Shown here in pieces: positions 42,535 through 51,553 of a stretch of 64,000 nucleotides of DNA; position 1 is the stretch's first letter, and each line of letters starts with the position of its first letter. A program made the translations under genes and the position numbers. Origin of the DNA: CAZEAC01 sp964510065 (GTDB taxonomy: Bacteria; Bdellovibrionota_C; UBA2361; CAIXSY01). The stretch spans positions 17,754 to 81,753 of the forward strand of contig CAZEAC010000011.1 in the NCBI GenBank assembly GCA_964510065.1. Direction: 5' to 3'. The notes under the pieces are model-generated. The model ran no database searches, had not been told where the DNA came from, and saw only the letters and a program-made list of their open reading frames with translations.

Positions 42535-43876
42535 TGCGCCGTTCCTTAAAATATTGCCGAAAACTCTTTGCGGCGAACTTCGGAGTGTGCCCTACCTTTG
42601 CCGAAATGTTTGCAAGGAGCATCAGAAGAGGACGAACGACACGAAGCCGCGACTCGCAATTCGCGAATAGCGACCAAAAGTTGAACAGTACCGACCATAT
42701 AAAACCGATTCGATTGCGAAAGCGATTCTTTAGAATCAAATGATGCAACGGAATATTCACCGGACACACGTCGGCACAAGCCCCGCAAAGCGTAGAAGCT
42801 TGTGCAAGATGGCCAGCTTGCTCCTCACCAAAAAGGAAGGGGTTGATCGCTGCTCCGATGGGTCCAGGATAAGCTGAATTGTAGCTATGACCTCCAATAC
42901 TCTTGTATACAGGACAGGCATTCAGACACGCTCCACAGCGAATACAGCGCAAGGCTTCACGAAATTCGGGATCGCGAAAAAGCTGGCTTCTCCCGTTATC
43001 GAGAAGAATGACATACATCGACTCCGGACCCGAAGTTTCACCCTCGCGACGTGGCCCACGCAACAGAGTATTGTAAGTTGTAAGCCGTTGACCGGTACCG
43101 CTTGTTGCAAGGAGCGGCAAGAAGAGCTCCAACTCGTGCATTGAAGGAAGCACTTTTTCAATACCCGCGAGCACAATATGCACTTTCGGTGTGGCACAAC
43201 AAAACTGAGCATTGCCTTCGTTTTCAAGAATATGGACCGCCCCTTCCTTGGCCAAAAGAAAATTCGCGCCTGTGATCCCACAATCAGCCTCTAGAAAAAT
43301 ATCTCGCAAATGATTTCGCGCCGCTGCAACCAGTCCTTCCACATCTTCGGTGAGTGGAATCCCCAATGTCTTATGAAATAGCTCCGCAATCTCCGCCTTT
43401 GATTTGTGCATCGCTGGCGTAACGATATGATACGGCCTTTCGCCGGCGAGCTGTACAATCAGCTCACCAAGGTCACTTTCCCATACTTCGAGGCCCATTG
43501 ACTCGAGATGTTTATTAAGCTCGATCTCCTCGCACACCATGGATTTTGATTTGACCACACGCTTCAAAGAGTGCAGCTGTGTGATCTCTTCAATATGCTT
43601 CCTGGCTTCTTCAGCATTCTTGGCCCAAAGCACTACAGCACCACGTCCAAGCATGGCTCTCTCAAACTGCTCCAATAAATTCGCAAGTCGCGAAAGCACG
43701 AAATCTTTCACCGATGCGGCCAGCACTCGCGCCTGTTGCCAATCGCGAAACTGAGTACCTTTCATATTAGAGACTTGGGAATCGTAGTTGCCAATGACCT
43801 TGAGCAGCTTGGCGCGGTGAGTCTGGTCGCGCGCCCGCTTAGTCGCTTCCCTCTTGAAGAGGTAATACTGCATCAT
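42527..43876 (-). CDS. lutB: Iron-sulfur lactate oxidation subunit (LutB)
   Basis: 449 residues. Two ferredoxin-type clusters are clear: CIRCGACLNACPVY (about 305-318) and CGACADVCPVNIP (about 362-374). The N-terminal LUD-like half contains VKSKSMVCEEIELNKHLESMG and the DCGITGANFLLAKEGA motif typical of LutB. The C-terminal region is a helical tail without membrane spans. Overlaps are 4 bp with lutA upstream and 8 bp with lutC downstream, so the three are co-translated. Confidence 0.92.
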   Translation of the reverse strand: MMQYYLFKREATKRARDQTHRAKLLKVIGNYDSQVSNMKGTQFRDWQQARVLAASVKDFVLSRLANLLEQFERAMLGRGAVVLWAKNAEEARKHIEEITQLHSLKRVVKSKSMVCEEIELNKHLESMGLEVWESDLGELIVQLAGERPYHIVTPAMHKSKAEIAELFHKTLGIPLTEDVEGLVAAARNHLRDIFLEADCGITGANFLLAKEGAVHILENEGNAQFCCATPKVHIVLAGIEKVLPSMHELELFLPLLATSGTGQRLTTYNTLLRGPRREGETSGPESMYVILLDNGRSQLFRDPEFREALRCIRCGACLNACPVYKSIGGHSYNSAYPGPIGAAINPFLFGEEQAGHLAQASTLCGACADVCPVNIPLHHLILKNRFRNRIGFIWSVLFNFWSLFANCESRLRVVRPLLMLLANISAKVGHTPKFAAKSFRQYFKERRNG

Positions 43877-44637
43877 AGAACAAGCCCCATTGCCTGCGCC
43901 GCGAACTCCGCAAGGTGTAACACTTTCATGTTCTTGTTCGAGCGTGAGACTTCGCCTCGAAGCTGCATGATGCAGCCAGGATCATTAGATACAAGCACTT
44001 CGATGCCTTGCGCCTCCGCAGCTTCAATGCGCGACTGCGAAATATTTTGCGCTACTTCATGGAACCGTGAACAAAAAAGTCCACCGAACCCGCAACACAC
44101 AGGCGTAAGCTCGCGTTCCTCAAACCCCTCAAGCAGCGGAAAAATCTGTTTGAGTGTAAGCTGCACTCGAAGTTCCCGAACGGTGTGGCACGATGCATGG
44201 TAACCAATTTTTCCGGGAAAAGTGCCTCGAATCTTGGAACCAAGACCATGGGCGATGATGAATTCAGAGAGCTCAAATACCTTAAAGCGGAGTGGATCCT
44301 GAATGATTTGTGGGTACCAAACTCGAACCATTGCTGCGCAGGATCCCGAAGGGCACACGACACTAGTATCTTGGCGATGACTCTCACAAAAGCTCCTGGC
44401 CACTGTGCGAGCAGGCTCGGCATATCCCGAGTTGAAAGCCGGCTGTCCACAACAGGTCGCTCCATCGCGCACTGTCACCTCAAAACCAAGCACCTCGAAA
44501 AGCGCGACCAACGCTTTGGCCATCTCAGGATAGACCTGGTCGATTAGGCATGGCGGAAAGATGGTTATCGGAACTTTAGCTGGTTCCTCCTGTTTCTCGA
44601 TTATCTGCGGCTGCTCTTGCACGTACTGCCTCCCCAT
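43873..44637 (-). CDS. lutA: Cysteine-rich lactate oxidation subunit (LutA)
   Basis: 254 residues. Two CCG domains: IFPPCLIDQVYP with GATCCGQPAFNSGY, and HASCHTVRELRV with TPVCCGFGGLFCSRF, the hallmark of LutA/GlcF/HdrB-type subunits that bind an iron-sulfur cofactor. The N-terminal ~20 residues (QEQPQIIEKQEEPAK) are an extra polar extension. First gene of lutA-lutB-lutC. No lactate permease or LutR-type regulator is adjacent. Confidence 0.92.
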   Translation of the reverse strand: MGRQYVQEQPQIIEKQEEPAKVPITIFPPCLIDQVYPEMAKALVALFEVLGFEVTVRDGATCCGQPAFNSGYAEPARTVARSFCESHRQDTSVVCPSGSCAAMVRVWYPQIIQDPLRFKVFELSEFIIAHGLGSKIRGTFPGKIGYHASCHTVRELRVQLTLKQIFPLLEGFEERELTPVCCGFGGLFCSRFHEVAQNISQSRIEAAEAQGIEVLVSNDPGCIMQLRGEVSRSNKNMKVLHLAEFAAQAMGLVL

Positions 44638-44678
44638 TTAGAATACTCACAAGCAAGTACGGAAGGGAAAGGGTTAGT

Positions 44679-44705
44679 TCTAGCCCGCGAAGCTCACCTT
44701 GGTTA
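44679..44705. repeat. Solo arm resembling the 10993-11176 element
   Basis: CTAGCCCGCGAAGCTCACC and the following bases match the left arm at 10993 (CTAGCCCGCAAATCTCACC) at most positions. No matching right arm is present nearby, so this is a decayed or solo end. It lies between lutA and the Nudix-like gene. Confidence 0.5.
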
Positions 44706-44713
44706 GTCGTGAT

Positions 44714-45616
44714 TTAAGGCGCAAGACGCGCTGAATTACGAATTGATCGCTTCGACCGAGAATCGCCCAAAGGACAAAATTCGGGAAGGCTACGCAAATC
44801 TTCCGCGGTAAACCGAGTTTTAGAGATCTCGTTCGGCATCCAAGCGAAATGTGTTTCCATCGCTTTGGTAACTTCAACATATCCGTGGCGTAACCTATTG
44901 ACCTCACTAAATGGAAGATTCACGTTAACAAAGAAGAATTCCTGATTCTCAATCATGCCGGGAAAGTTCTTTGAAACCGATACGATATTCGGTTTATGGC
45001 TGGTGGTCTGCATTTCGACAATTTTTTCAACTCCAAGCTCCTCACTAAGTCCGCGCCTTGCCGCTTGGCCCTGTATTTCCCCCGGTTTCATCTTCTCGCC
45101 CGGTAAACCACCCATCGAGTAACGCACACGGGTCCGACCGTCCTCGAAGAAAACCTGCTGCGTTTCGACAATCTTCCACGCCTGGTGATTAATATCTTTG
45201 GCGATTACTCTAAAGAGGATCACTCGCGAATGCAGAAATATTTCATTTCCCTGAATCTGCATCTGGATCTCGCCACTCGCCAACTCGCTTAAAAATTTGG
45301 TGAAGCTCTTTGCGTCATCTTTGCCCCATGCATCAAGCTGCACACCACAACATTTAAGGGTAAGCTCGATTCTTTGCCGATACAGTGTTGGCTTCGCACA
45401 TTCGGCTGCACTAGGAAGAAAGGCTTCCGCGCCAGGAATACGAACAAGTCGCGGATCGCAGACCTCATCCAAAGTAAAAAGATTTCTATCACTAGGGGAG
45501 AAAGAAGAGAAAGAAGCACCCTTAAGGATTTGTCGACGACCATCCCTTTTTGGCACACCGTCGACGCCACTACTTCGGGCGTCTAAGCGAGTAGTAACTA
45601 ACAACTCATCGCTCAT
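44714..45616 (-). CDS. Nudix-like hydrolase with degenerate box
   Basis: 300 residues from the ATG at 45616 (the frame extends to a TTG at 45625). The C-terminal half contains GEIQGQAARRGLSEELGV (about 195-212), matching EX7REUXEEXGU except that the first E of REUXEE is Gly. A normal box binds Mg2+ and hydrolyses nucleoside diphosphates; this may be weak or changed. The N-terminal ~120 residues are unrecognised, with cysteines in AAECAKPTLYRQ and LTLKCCG. It lies divergent from the trp operon. Confidence 0.65.
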   Translation of the reverse strand: MSDELLVTTRLDARSSGVDGVPKRDGRRQILKGASFSSFSPSDRNLFTLDEVCDPRLVRIPGAEAFLPSAAECAKPTLYRQRIELTLKCCGVQLDAWGKDDAKSFTKFLSELASGEIQMQIQGNEIFLHSRVILFRVIAKDINHQAWKIVETQQVFFEDGRTRVRYSMGGLPGEKMKPGEIQGQAARRGLSEELGVEKIVEMQTTSHKPNIVSVSKNFPGMIENQEFFFVNVNLPFSEVNRLRHGYVEVTKAMETHFAWMPNEISKTRFTAEDLRSLPEFCPLGDSRSKRSIRNSARLAP

Positions 45617-45706
45617 CACGACCAAAGTAAGTGACTATTAAGTTTAAGTCAATTTAACTTTTGATTAGAATTATATTTTTTATGCTAAACTGGTTGAAAG
45701 TTGTGC

Positions 45707-45735
45707 TTGACTCAGTATTGCTTTTGCTTTACCTT
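45707..45735 (+). promoter_or_regulatory. Candidate trp operon promoter
   Basis: TTGACT (45707-45712) and TACCTT (45730-45735) are 17 bases apart. The start would fall at about 45742, directly on the ATG of the leader peptide, which fits the absence of a Shine-Dalgarno. An alternative is TTGATT at 45661 with TATGCT at 45681 (14-base spacing). Confidence 0.4.
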
Positions 45736-45742
45736 AGATTAA

Positions 45743-45799
45743 ATGAGCGTATATTCGCTGTCTTTTCTTGTCTCCTTTGTATCTTCCTGGTGGGCGTAA
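45743..45799 (+). CDS. trpL: trp leader peptide with tandem Trp codons
   Basis: An 18-codon frame reads MSVYSLSFLVSFVSSWWA and ends TAA. The two adjacent TGG codons at 45788-45793 sit immediately before a hairpin (TGGGC-GTAA-GCCCA, 45791-45804) and a terminator-like hairpin, 120 bp upstream of trpE. This is the arrangement of ribosome-mediated attenuation: stalling at Trp codons when charged tRNA-Trp is scarce would keep the terminator from forming. No Shine-Dalgarno is visible, so translation may be leaderless. Tandem Trp codons in such a short frame at this spot are unlikely by chance. Confidence 0.7.
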   Translation: MSVYSLSFLVSFVSSWWA

Positions 45800-45845
45800 G
45801 CCCAAAATCTTGAAGTCCGCTCCGGACATTTTACTTATTTTCTTA
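45791..45845 (+). terminator. trp attenuator: pause hairpin and terminator
   Basis: TGGGC-GTAA-GCCCA (45791-45804) overlaps the Trp codons. GTCCG-CTC-CGGAC (45815-45827) is followed by ATTTTACTTATTTTCTT, a T-rich though interrupted tail. I could not define the competing antiterminator by eye. The rest of the gap to 45922 contains only a short direct repeat (ACTTTCGACTGCG and ACTTCGACTGCG). Confidence 0.55.
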
Positions 45846-45922
45846 GACTATTTTACTTTCGACTGCGCATTTACTTCGACTGCGGATCGTTAGCATCCTA
45901 AGCGATTATAGCTCCTGCAATT

Positions 45923-47341
45923 ATGAATCAAAAAATCACCCTCGAGACACATACTCATAGAATGCTCTCAGATCTCACCACACCAGTGAGCCTCTATCTG
46001 CGATTGCGTAACCATTTTAAAGACTCCCTTTTGCTCGAAAGCTCAGATTACCGCGCGAGCGAGAATAGCTTTTCTTATCTTTGCATCGATCCGCTTTCTT
46101 CGATTTCACTTCGCGACGGCATACTTGCAGAGCGCCGATTCAATCACCCCGTTCAAACAAGGACGATTTCCGGCCGACACGCAATAACTCGCGCCCTTGA
46201 GAGCTATATCGATCAGTTTGCAGTTAAGAAGACCGCGACAATTCCCGGAGTCGTAAACGGAATTTTCGGATACCTTTCATTCGACGCGATCTCCTCGATC
46301 GAGGAAATTACGCTCCAAGGCGCAGCAGGCGCCACCGAGGCGATTCCGCAAATGCATTACGCGCTCTACCGCTTTGTCATCGCTATTAACCATTTTAAAG
46401 ACGAGATGTTCATTCTTGAGAACAAACCCAGTGAAGAAAAGGATTTTCGTACTCGCGATCTTCTCGCGTTACTATCGCAAGAGCCCGCGCCAATGGCTCG
46501 CTTCAGACGAGTCGGTAGCGAGTGCTCGAACATGACCGACGAACAACACAGCGCGCTTATTTCCCGCTGCCAGGATCACATCCGCCGTGGCGATGTATTC
46601 CAGATCGTACCTTCACGTAAATTTTCACAGGCCTATAGCGGTGACGATTTTCAGGTCTATCGCGCGCTCCGCTCGTTAAACCCTTCTCCGTACCTTTTTT
46701 ACTTTGACTATGGAGCTTTCCGAATTTTCGGCTCGTCGCCTGAAGCGCAGATTGTTGTACAGAATGGAAGAGCTTCTATTTTTCCAATTGCCGGAACATA
46801 CCGGCGAAGCGGCGACGACAATATAGACGCGGAACGGGCGCGAGCGCTGCTTGGTGACCCGAAGGAAAATGCTGAGCATGTAATGCTAGTCGATTTAGCG
46901 AGAAACGATCTCAGCATCTATTGCCATCCAGTCGAAGTCGAAAGCTTTCGCGAAGTCCAGTTTTACTCTCATGTGATTCACCTCGTCTCGAAAGTGAGCG
47001 GGCAGCTTCGCGAGGGAAGTTCTGCGATTGAAGTTCTGACCTCGACTTTTCCGGCGGGAACGCTTACCGGTGCTCCGAAATATAAGGCGATGGAGCTTCT
47101 CGATCGTTACGAACCAGGGCGCAGACACTATTATGGAGGCGCGCTTGGATTAATCGGTTTCGACCGAAGCTGCAACCATGCAATTATGATCCGTTCATTT
47201 TTAAGCCAGAATGGGATCTTGCACTCTCAAGGCGGTTCCGGAGTCGTTGCCGATTCTGTTGCTGCAAGCGAAGTAGCAGAGGTTAATAATAAACTGGGTG
47301 CGCTCCGGGCTGCGCTCGTGTGTGCAGAGGAGCTCGAATGA
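45923..47341 (+). CDS. trpE: Anthranilate synthase component I
   Basis: 472 residues. Makes anthranilate from chorismate with ammonia from TrpG. The feedback site LLLESSD (about 35) is intact, so tryptophan should inhibit it. The chorismate-binding C-terminal region is clear: DVFQIVPSRKF, FGSSPEAQIV, IFPIAGTYRRSGD, STFPAGTLTGAPKYKAMELLD and YYGGALGLIGF. First structural gene of the operon, controlled by the leader at 45743-45845. It overlaps trpG by 4 bp. Confidence 0.96.
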   Translation: MNQKITLETHTHRMLSDLTTPVSLYLRLRNHFKDSLLLESSDYRASENSFSYLCIDPLSSISLRDGILAERRFNHPVQTRTISGRHAITRALESYIDQFAVKKTATIPGVVNGIFGYLSFDAISSIEEITLQGAAGATEAIPQMHYALYRFVIAINHFKDEMFILENKPSEEKDFRTRDLLALLSQEPAPMARFRRVGSECSNMTDEQHSALISRCQDHIRRGDVFQIVPSRKFSQAYSGDDFQVYRALRSLNPSPYLFYFDYGAFRIFGSSPEAQIVVQNGRASIFPIAGTYRRSGDDNIDAERARALLGDPKENAEHVMLVDLARNDLSIYCHPVEVESFREVQFYSHVIHLVSKVSGQLREGSSAIEVLTSTFPAGTLTGAPKYKAMELLDRYEPGRRHYYGGALGLIGFDRSCNHAIMIRSFLSQNGILHSQGGSGVVADSVAASEVAEVNNKLGALRAALVCAEELE

Positions 47342-47913
47342 ACCAGATATTGATTCTCGACAACTATGATTCATTTACTTACAACCTAGTGCACCTTCTG
47401 CGTGAGCTTGGCGCCAGTGGAATCGAGGTAGTTCGCAATGATAAGATTGCGCTCCCGGACATCGAGCGCTTTGACGCAATTGTGCTTTCCCCCGGCCCGG
47501 GGCTGCCGCGGGAAGCCGGCATTATGCCTGATCTAGTAACTACCTATGCCGCAAAGAAGAAGATTCTAGGCGTGTGCCTCGGGCATCAATGCATCGCTGA
47601 ATGCTTCGGCGCAAAGCTCGAGAATTTACAAAACCCCGTTCATGGGAAGGCCACACCAGTGCGCGTTATCAACGACAAGGAACCGCTCTTTAAAGGGCTT
47701 CCCGGCATTTTTAATACTGGACGTTATCACTCCTGGGTTGTAAGCAAAGAGGGCTTTCCAGTGGATCTTGAAATTACCGCGCTGGATAACTCTGGTGAAA
47801 TCATGGCGCTCGCACACAAGAAGTATAATGTTCGTGGGGTTCAATTCCATCCGGAGTCAGTGCTTACAGAGCACGGTGCTAAGATGATGAAAAATTGGAT
47901 GACACTCGCATGA
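47338..47913 (+). CDS. trpG: Anthranilate synthase component II (glutamine amidotransferase)
   Basis: 191 residues from the ATG at 47338, with Shine-Dalgarno GAGGAG and a 4-bp overlap with trpE; an upstream in-frame GTG (47320) is not needed. ILILDNYDSFTYNLVHLL starts the class I amidotransferase; the nucleophile Cys is in ILGVCLGHQCIAE (about 78) and the His-Glu pair in GVQFHPESVLTEHG (about 167). It is not fused to trpD. Confidence 0.96.
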   Translation: MNQILILDNYDSFTYNLVHLLRELGASGIEVVRNDKIALPDIERFDAIVLSPGPGLPREAGIMPDLVTTYAAKKKILGVCLGHQCIAECFGAKLENLQNPVHGKATPVRVINDKEPLFKGLPGIFNTGRYHSWVVSKEGFPVDLEITALDNSGEIMALAHKKYNVRGVQFHPESVLTEHGAKMMKNWMTLA

Positions 47914-48923
47914 TTGCAGCGTTTTTAGAGACATTATTTTCTGGCGAGAAGCTTAGTTATGATGACGCTAAGACGGCAATGTTGCACCTCGCGTCGGGAA
48001 ACGCCATTCCGGTCCAGGTCGCAGCATTCCTCGCTGCATTCAGAATGCGCCAACTTTCGGTTGAAGAGCTGTTGGGGTTCCGCGATGCAGCACTGGAATT
48101 AGCACTGCCCCTTGAATTACCATATTTGGATGCGGTCGACCTTTGTGGCACCGGCGGCGATGGCAAGAGTAGTTTTAATGTTTCGACTCTCGCCGCACTT
48201 GTCGTGGCGGCAATGCGCGTCGGGAATGAGCGAGCATTTGTTATAAAACATGGCAACTATTCGGTCTCCTCAAAGTGCGGGTCGTCAAATCTTTTGGAGC
48301 ATCTCGGTGTCTACATGCCCAAAGACCAAGAAGGAGTAATCCGCTCGGTGGAACAGAGCGGCGCGGCATTTCTTCATGCGCCTTTTTTTCATCCTGCGAT
48401 GAAGCATGTCGCACCGATTCGCAAAGATTTGGGTTTCAAGACTTTCTTTAATATTCTAGGACCACTGATTAATCCAGCTCGACCGAGCGCACAACTTATC
48501 GGCGTGTACAGCCGTGAACTAGCCGAACTATACACCGGCCTCTTAAAACGGGAAAAGTCGAAATTCACGATTGTTCACAGCCGTGACGGCTTCGATGAAA
48601 TTTCTCTTACTGCGCCAACGCTCGTCTTTTCGGGTAAGGGCTCGCGAGAAGTTACCGCCGAGGACCTCGGCATGAAAAGTTATTCTTCGGCCGACCTTGC
48701 GGGTGGGGAGAACGCCGAGCAATCGGCAAAGATCGCTCTGGCAATACTCTCCGGCAAGGGGACGGCTGCGCAAAATGACGTCGTTATCGCGAACTCGGCC
48801 TTTGCGTTTCAAACAATTAAACAGCATCTCCCACTCGAAACATGTCTTGAAGCAGCACGCGAATCGCTCCAATCTGGAGCTGCATTCGCTGTGCTCACCA
48901 AGCTAAAGGAGATCGCCTCATGA
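47910..48923 (+). CDS. trpD: Anthranilate phosphoribosyltransferase
   Basis: 337 residues from the ATG at 47910, overlapping trpG by 4 bp. It joins anthranilate to PRPP. The PRPP loop CGTGGDGKSSFNVST (about 78) and KHGNYSVSSKCGSSNLLEHLG (about 106-126) are diagnostic, as is FNILGPLINPARP near 180. It overlaps trpC by 4 bp. Confidence 0.96.
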   Translation: MIAAFLETLFSGEKLSYDDAKTAMLHLASGNAIPVQVAAFLAAFRMRQLSVEELLGFRDAALELALPLELPYLDAVDLCGTGGDGKSSFNVSTLAALVVAAMRVGNERAFVIKHGNYSVSSKCGSSNLLEHLGVYMPKDQEGVIRSVEQSGAAFLHAPFFHPAMKHVAPIRKDLGFKTFFNILGPLINPARPSAQLIGVYSRELAELYTGLLKREKSKFTIVHSRDGFDEISLTAPTLVFSGKGSREVTAEDLGMKSYSSADLAGGENAEQSAKIALAILSGKGTAAQNDVVIANSAFAFQTIKQHLPLETCLEAARESLQSGAAFAVLTKLKEIAS

Positions 48924-49714
48924 CCATTCTTGAGACCATACTGGCCCACAAAAGGCGCGAAGTTGAGAGTCGCAAGGAGCTCTATCCCACGAAGCTTCTT
49001 GAAAAATCAATCTTTTTCGATTCAACTCCAGTTTCACTCAAAAGGTATCTGCAACGAGAAGACCTCGTGGGAATAATCGCTGAAATCAAGCGAAAATCTC
49101 CCTCGAAGGGTTATTTTCAAAGCAACATTTCAGTTGAGCAACTATCGATCGGCTATATGCAAGCCGGTGCTTCAGCGCTCTCGGTGCTGACTGACACTGA
49201 ATTTTTCGGAGGCAACTCCGAAGATCTCCGCGTCGCAAGACGTTTTAACTTTTGCCCAATACTTCGCAAAGATTTTATGATCGACGAGTACCAGATCATC
49301 GAGGCAAAATCGATCGGAGCGGACGCAATCTTGTTAATTGCTTCAGCTCTTTCTCCCGAAGAGGTAAAAAGGCTGGCGACTCTTGCTCATTCGCTAAAGC
49401 TCGAAGTACTGCTTGAAGTCCATGACGAAACGGAGCTTTCACGTTCGTTATGTGACGATATTGACGTTGTCGGTGTAAACAATCGAAACCTGGCAGATTT
49501 TTCGGTAGACATCGAACGTTCGACCGCGCTTTCTGAAAAGATCCCCGGTCACCTGTTAAAGATTTCGGAAAGTGGAATTGACAACGCCGCTACCATTCGA
49601 AGGCTTAAGACTTTTGGTTTCCGCGGATTCCTTATCGGTGAGACGTTTATGAAGACTTCAAAACCTGCTCGAACCTGCGCGAAGCTTGTCGCCGATGTTC
49701 GCTCGGAGGCTTAA
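48920..49714 (+). CDS. trpC: Indole-3-glycerol-phosphate synthase
   Basis: 264 residues, a TIM barrel that closes the indole ring. IIAEIKRKSPSKGYF (about 50) holds the catalytic Lys; ALSVLTDTEFFGG, PILRKDFMIDEYQI and GVNNRNLADFSVD follow at the expected strands, and ISESGIDNAATI near 215 completes the phosphate site. It is a separate protein, not fused to trpF. Confidence 0.96.
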   Translation: MTILETILAHKRREVESRKELYPTKLLEKSIFFDSTPVSLKRYLQREDLVGIIAEIKRKSPSKGYFQSNISVEQLSIGYMQAGASALSVLTDTEFFGGNSEDLRVARRFNFCPILRKDFMIDEYQIIEAKSIGADAILLIASALSPEEVKRLATLAHSLKLEVLLEVHDETELSRSLCDDIDVVGVNNRNLADFSVDIERSTALSEKIPGHLLKISESGIDNAATIRRLKTFGFRGFLIGETFMKTSKPARTCAKLVADVRSEA

Positions 49715-49718
49715 CAAC

Positions 49719-50363
49719 ATGGGGTCACTACAAATAAAGGTATGCGGAATGAGGGATCGTGACAATGTCGAGGAAATTGCCGCGCTTCTTCCGGACTATA
49801 TCGGTTTCAATTTCTACCCGAACTCGAAGCGATATGTCGGCGATGAATTCGATGTAAGCGTTCGAGAGATTCTGCGATCCAGAACGAAAGCTGTTGGCAT
49901 TTTTGTAAACGAGACACTCGCGCGCATCGAAGACAAAGTGACGCGCTACTCGCTGGATGCTATCCAGCTCCACGGTGACGAGAGCGCCGAGTTTTGCCAA
50001 CTCTGCAAAGGCAAATTTAGCGATATCGAAATAATCAAGGCTATTGCAATTGCCGAGGACGAATCTTTTGCCTCGCCGCTCCCCTATGAACCATATATTG
50101 ACTTTTTGCTTTTCGACTCAAAGAGCGTGCAGAGAGGAGGCAGTGGAAAAACTTTTAATTGGACCGTGCTTGAGAAGCTGCCGCTTGGCAAACCATTTTT
50201 CTTAAGTGGTGGAATAGGCCTAAATCATATTGATGCACTTCGCGGAGCTGCATACAAACTCAAAAAACTTGCTGCCGTAGATATTAACAGTAGATTTGAA
50301 AGTGCCCCGGGAATTAAGCAGCGTGAGCTTGTCTCCCAGTTTATCGAGGAACTAATCTCATGA
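49719..50363 (+). CDS. trpF: Phosphoribosylanthranilate isomerase
   Basis: 214 residues. I choose the ATG at 49719, preceded by GGAGG and 4 bp after trpC, over an upstream frame start at 49686. IKVCGMRDRDNVEEIA holds the catalytic Cys (about 8); VGIFVNE, IQLHGDES, FLLFDSKS and FFLSGGIGLNHI are standard. It overlaps trpB by 4 bp. Confidence 0.95.
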   Translation: MGSLQIKVCGMRDRDNVEEIAALLPDYIGFNFYPNSKRYVGDEFDVSVREILRSRTKAVGIFVNETLARIEDKVTRYSLDAIQLHGDESAEFCQLCKGKFSDIEIIKAIAIAEDESFASPLPYEPYIDFLLFDSKSVQRGGSGKTFNWTVLEKLPLGKPFFLSGGIGLNHIDALRGAAYKLKKLAAVDINSRFESAPGIKQRELVSQFIEELIS

Positions 50364-51553
50364 AGTACGACGTCGATGAGCATGGGTATTTCGGTGACTT
50401 CGGCGGTGCATTCGTTCCCGAGATGCTTCATCCGAATATCGAGGAACTTCGGCTTAACTACCGAAAGATACTCGAGAGCGATCGGTTCCAGACCGAGTTT
50501 AAGCGATTACTTAAAGACTATGTTGGAAGACCCAGCCCGCTGTACCATGCGGAAAGACTTTCGAGAAAAGTTGGCGCGGAGATCTTCTTAAAGCGCGAGG
50601 ATTTAAACCATACGGGTTCACATAAGATCAACAACGCGCTTGGTCAGATTCTTCTTGCGAAAGAACTAGGAAAAACGCGAATTATCGCCGAAACAGGAGC
50701 CGGCCAACATGGCGTCGCTACGGCAACTGTGTGTGCGCACATGGGTATTCGTTGCGTGGTGTACATGGGACGGCTTGATACCGAGCGGCAGGCTCCTAAC
50801 GTCGCGCGGATGCGTTTTCTTGGTGCCGAAGTTGTAGCGGTGGACTCGGGGAGTAAGACTCTTAAAGATGCCGCGAATGAAGCACTTCGCGATTGGATCC
50901 AACATCCACATGACACCCACTATCTGATTGGCTCAGTCGTCGGACCACATCCTTTTCCGGATCTCGTCGCCCGCTTCCAGTCGGTGATCAGCGCCGAAGC
51001 ACGCGAACAGTTGAAAAACGCCGTCGGATTAGATCTGCCGTCTTATGTTGTCGCGTGTGTAGGTGGCGGAAGCAACGCAATCGGAATTTTTTACCATTTT
51101 CTTGAGGAGCCTCAGGTCCGCTTGATTGGCGTCGAAGCTGCTGGACTGGGATTGCAGTCGGGACGCTCGGCGGCAACTACCGCCCTTGGCAAGCCCGGAG
51201 TGCTCCATGGAAGTAAGACCATCGTCATGCAAACCGCTGACGGGCAAATCGAAGAGGCGCATTCAATTTCAGCAGGGCTTGATTATCCAGGTATAGGACC
51301 GCAGCACGCGCATCTCTTCGCAACCAAACGGGTAGACTATGTAAGCATTACTGATGATGAGGCACTTCACGCGGCAGCTGAGCTTTCGAGGCTCGAAGGG
51401 ATAATTCCTGCGCTAGAATCAGCACACGCCATTGCCTACCTTAAGAAATTGCCTTTGAAGGCGGCGGACCGTGTTATTGTGAACCTATCCGGCCGCGGCG
51501 ACAAAGATATGCAGTGCTATCTTGAGTTTGCAGCAAGGAGCTCGAATGGATAG
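50360..51553 (+). CDS. trpB: Tryptophan synthase beta chain
   Basis: 397 residues, TrpB1 type. The PLP lysine lies in REDLNHTGSHKINNALGQ (about 90); AETGAGQHGVATA, CVGGGSNAIGIFY and NLSGRGDKD form the cofactor and phosphate sites. It makes tryptophan from indole and serine. Overlaps trpA by 8 bp, supporting stoichiometric synthesis of the complex. Confidence 0.97.
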   Translation: MKYDVDEHGYFGDFGGAFVPEMLHPNIEELRLNYRKILESDRFQTEFKRLLKDYVGRPSPLYHAERLSRKVGAEIFLKREDLNHTGSHKINNALGQILLAKELGKTRIIAETGAGQHGVATATVCAHMGIRCVVYMGRLDTERQAPNVARMRFLGAEVVAVDSGSKTLKDAANEALRDWIQHPHDTHYLIGSVVGPHPFPDLVARFQSVISAEAREQLKNAVGLDLPSYVVACVGGGSNAIGIFYHFLEEPQVRLIGVEAAGLGLQSGRSAATTALGKPGVLHGSKTIVMQTADGQIEEAHSISAGLDYPGIGPQHAHLFATKRVDYVSITDDEALHAAAELSRLEGIIPALESAHAIAYLKKLPLKAADRVIVNLSGRGDKDMQCYLEFAARSSNG

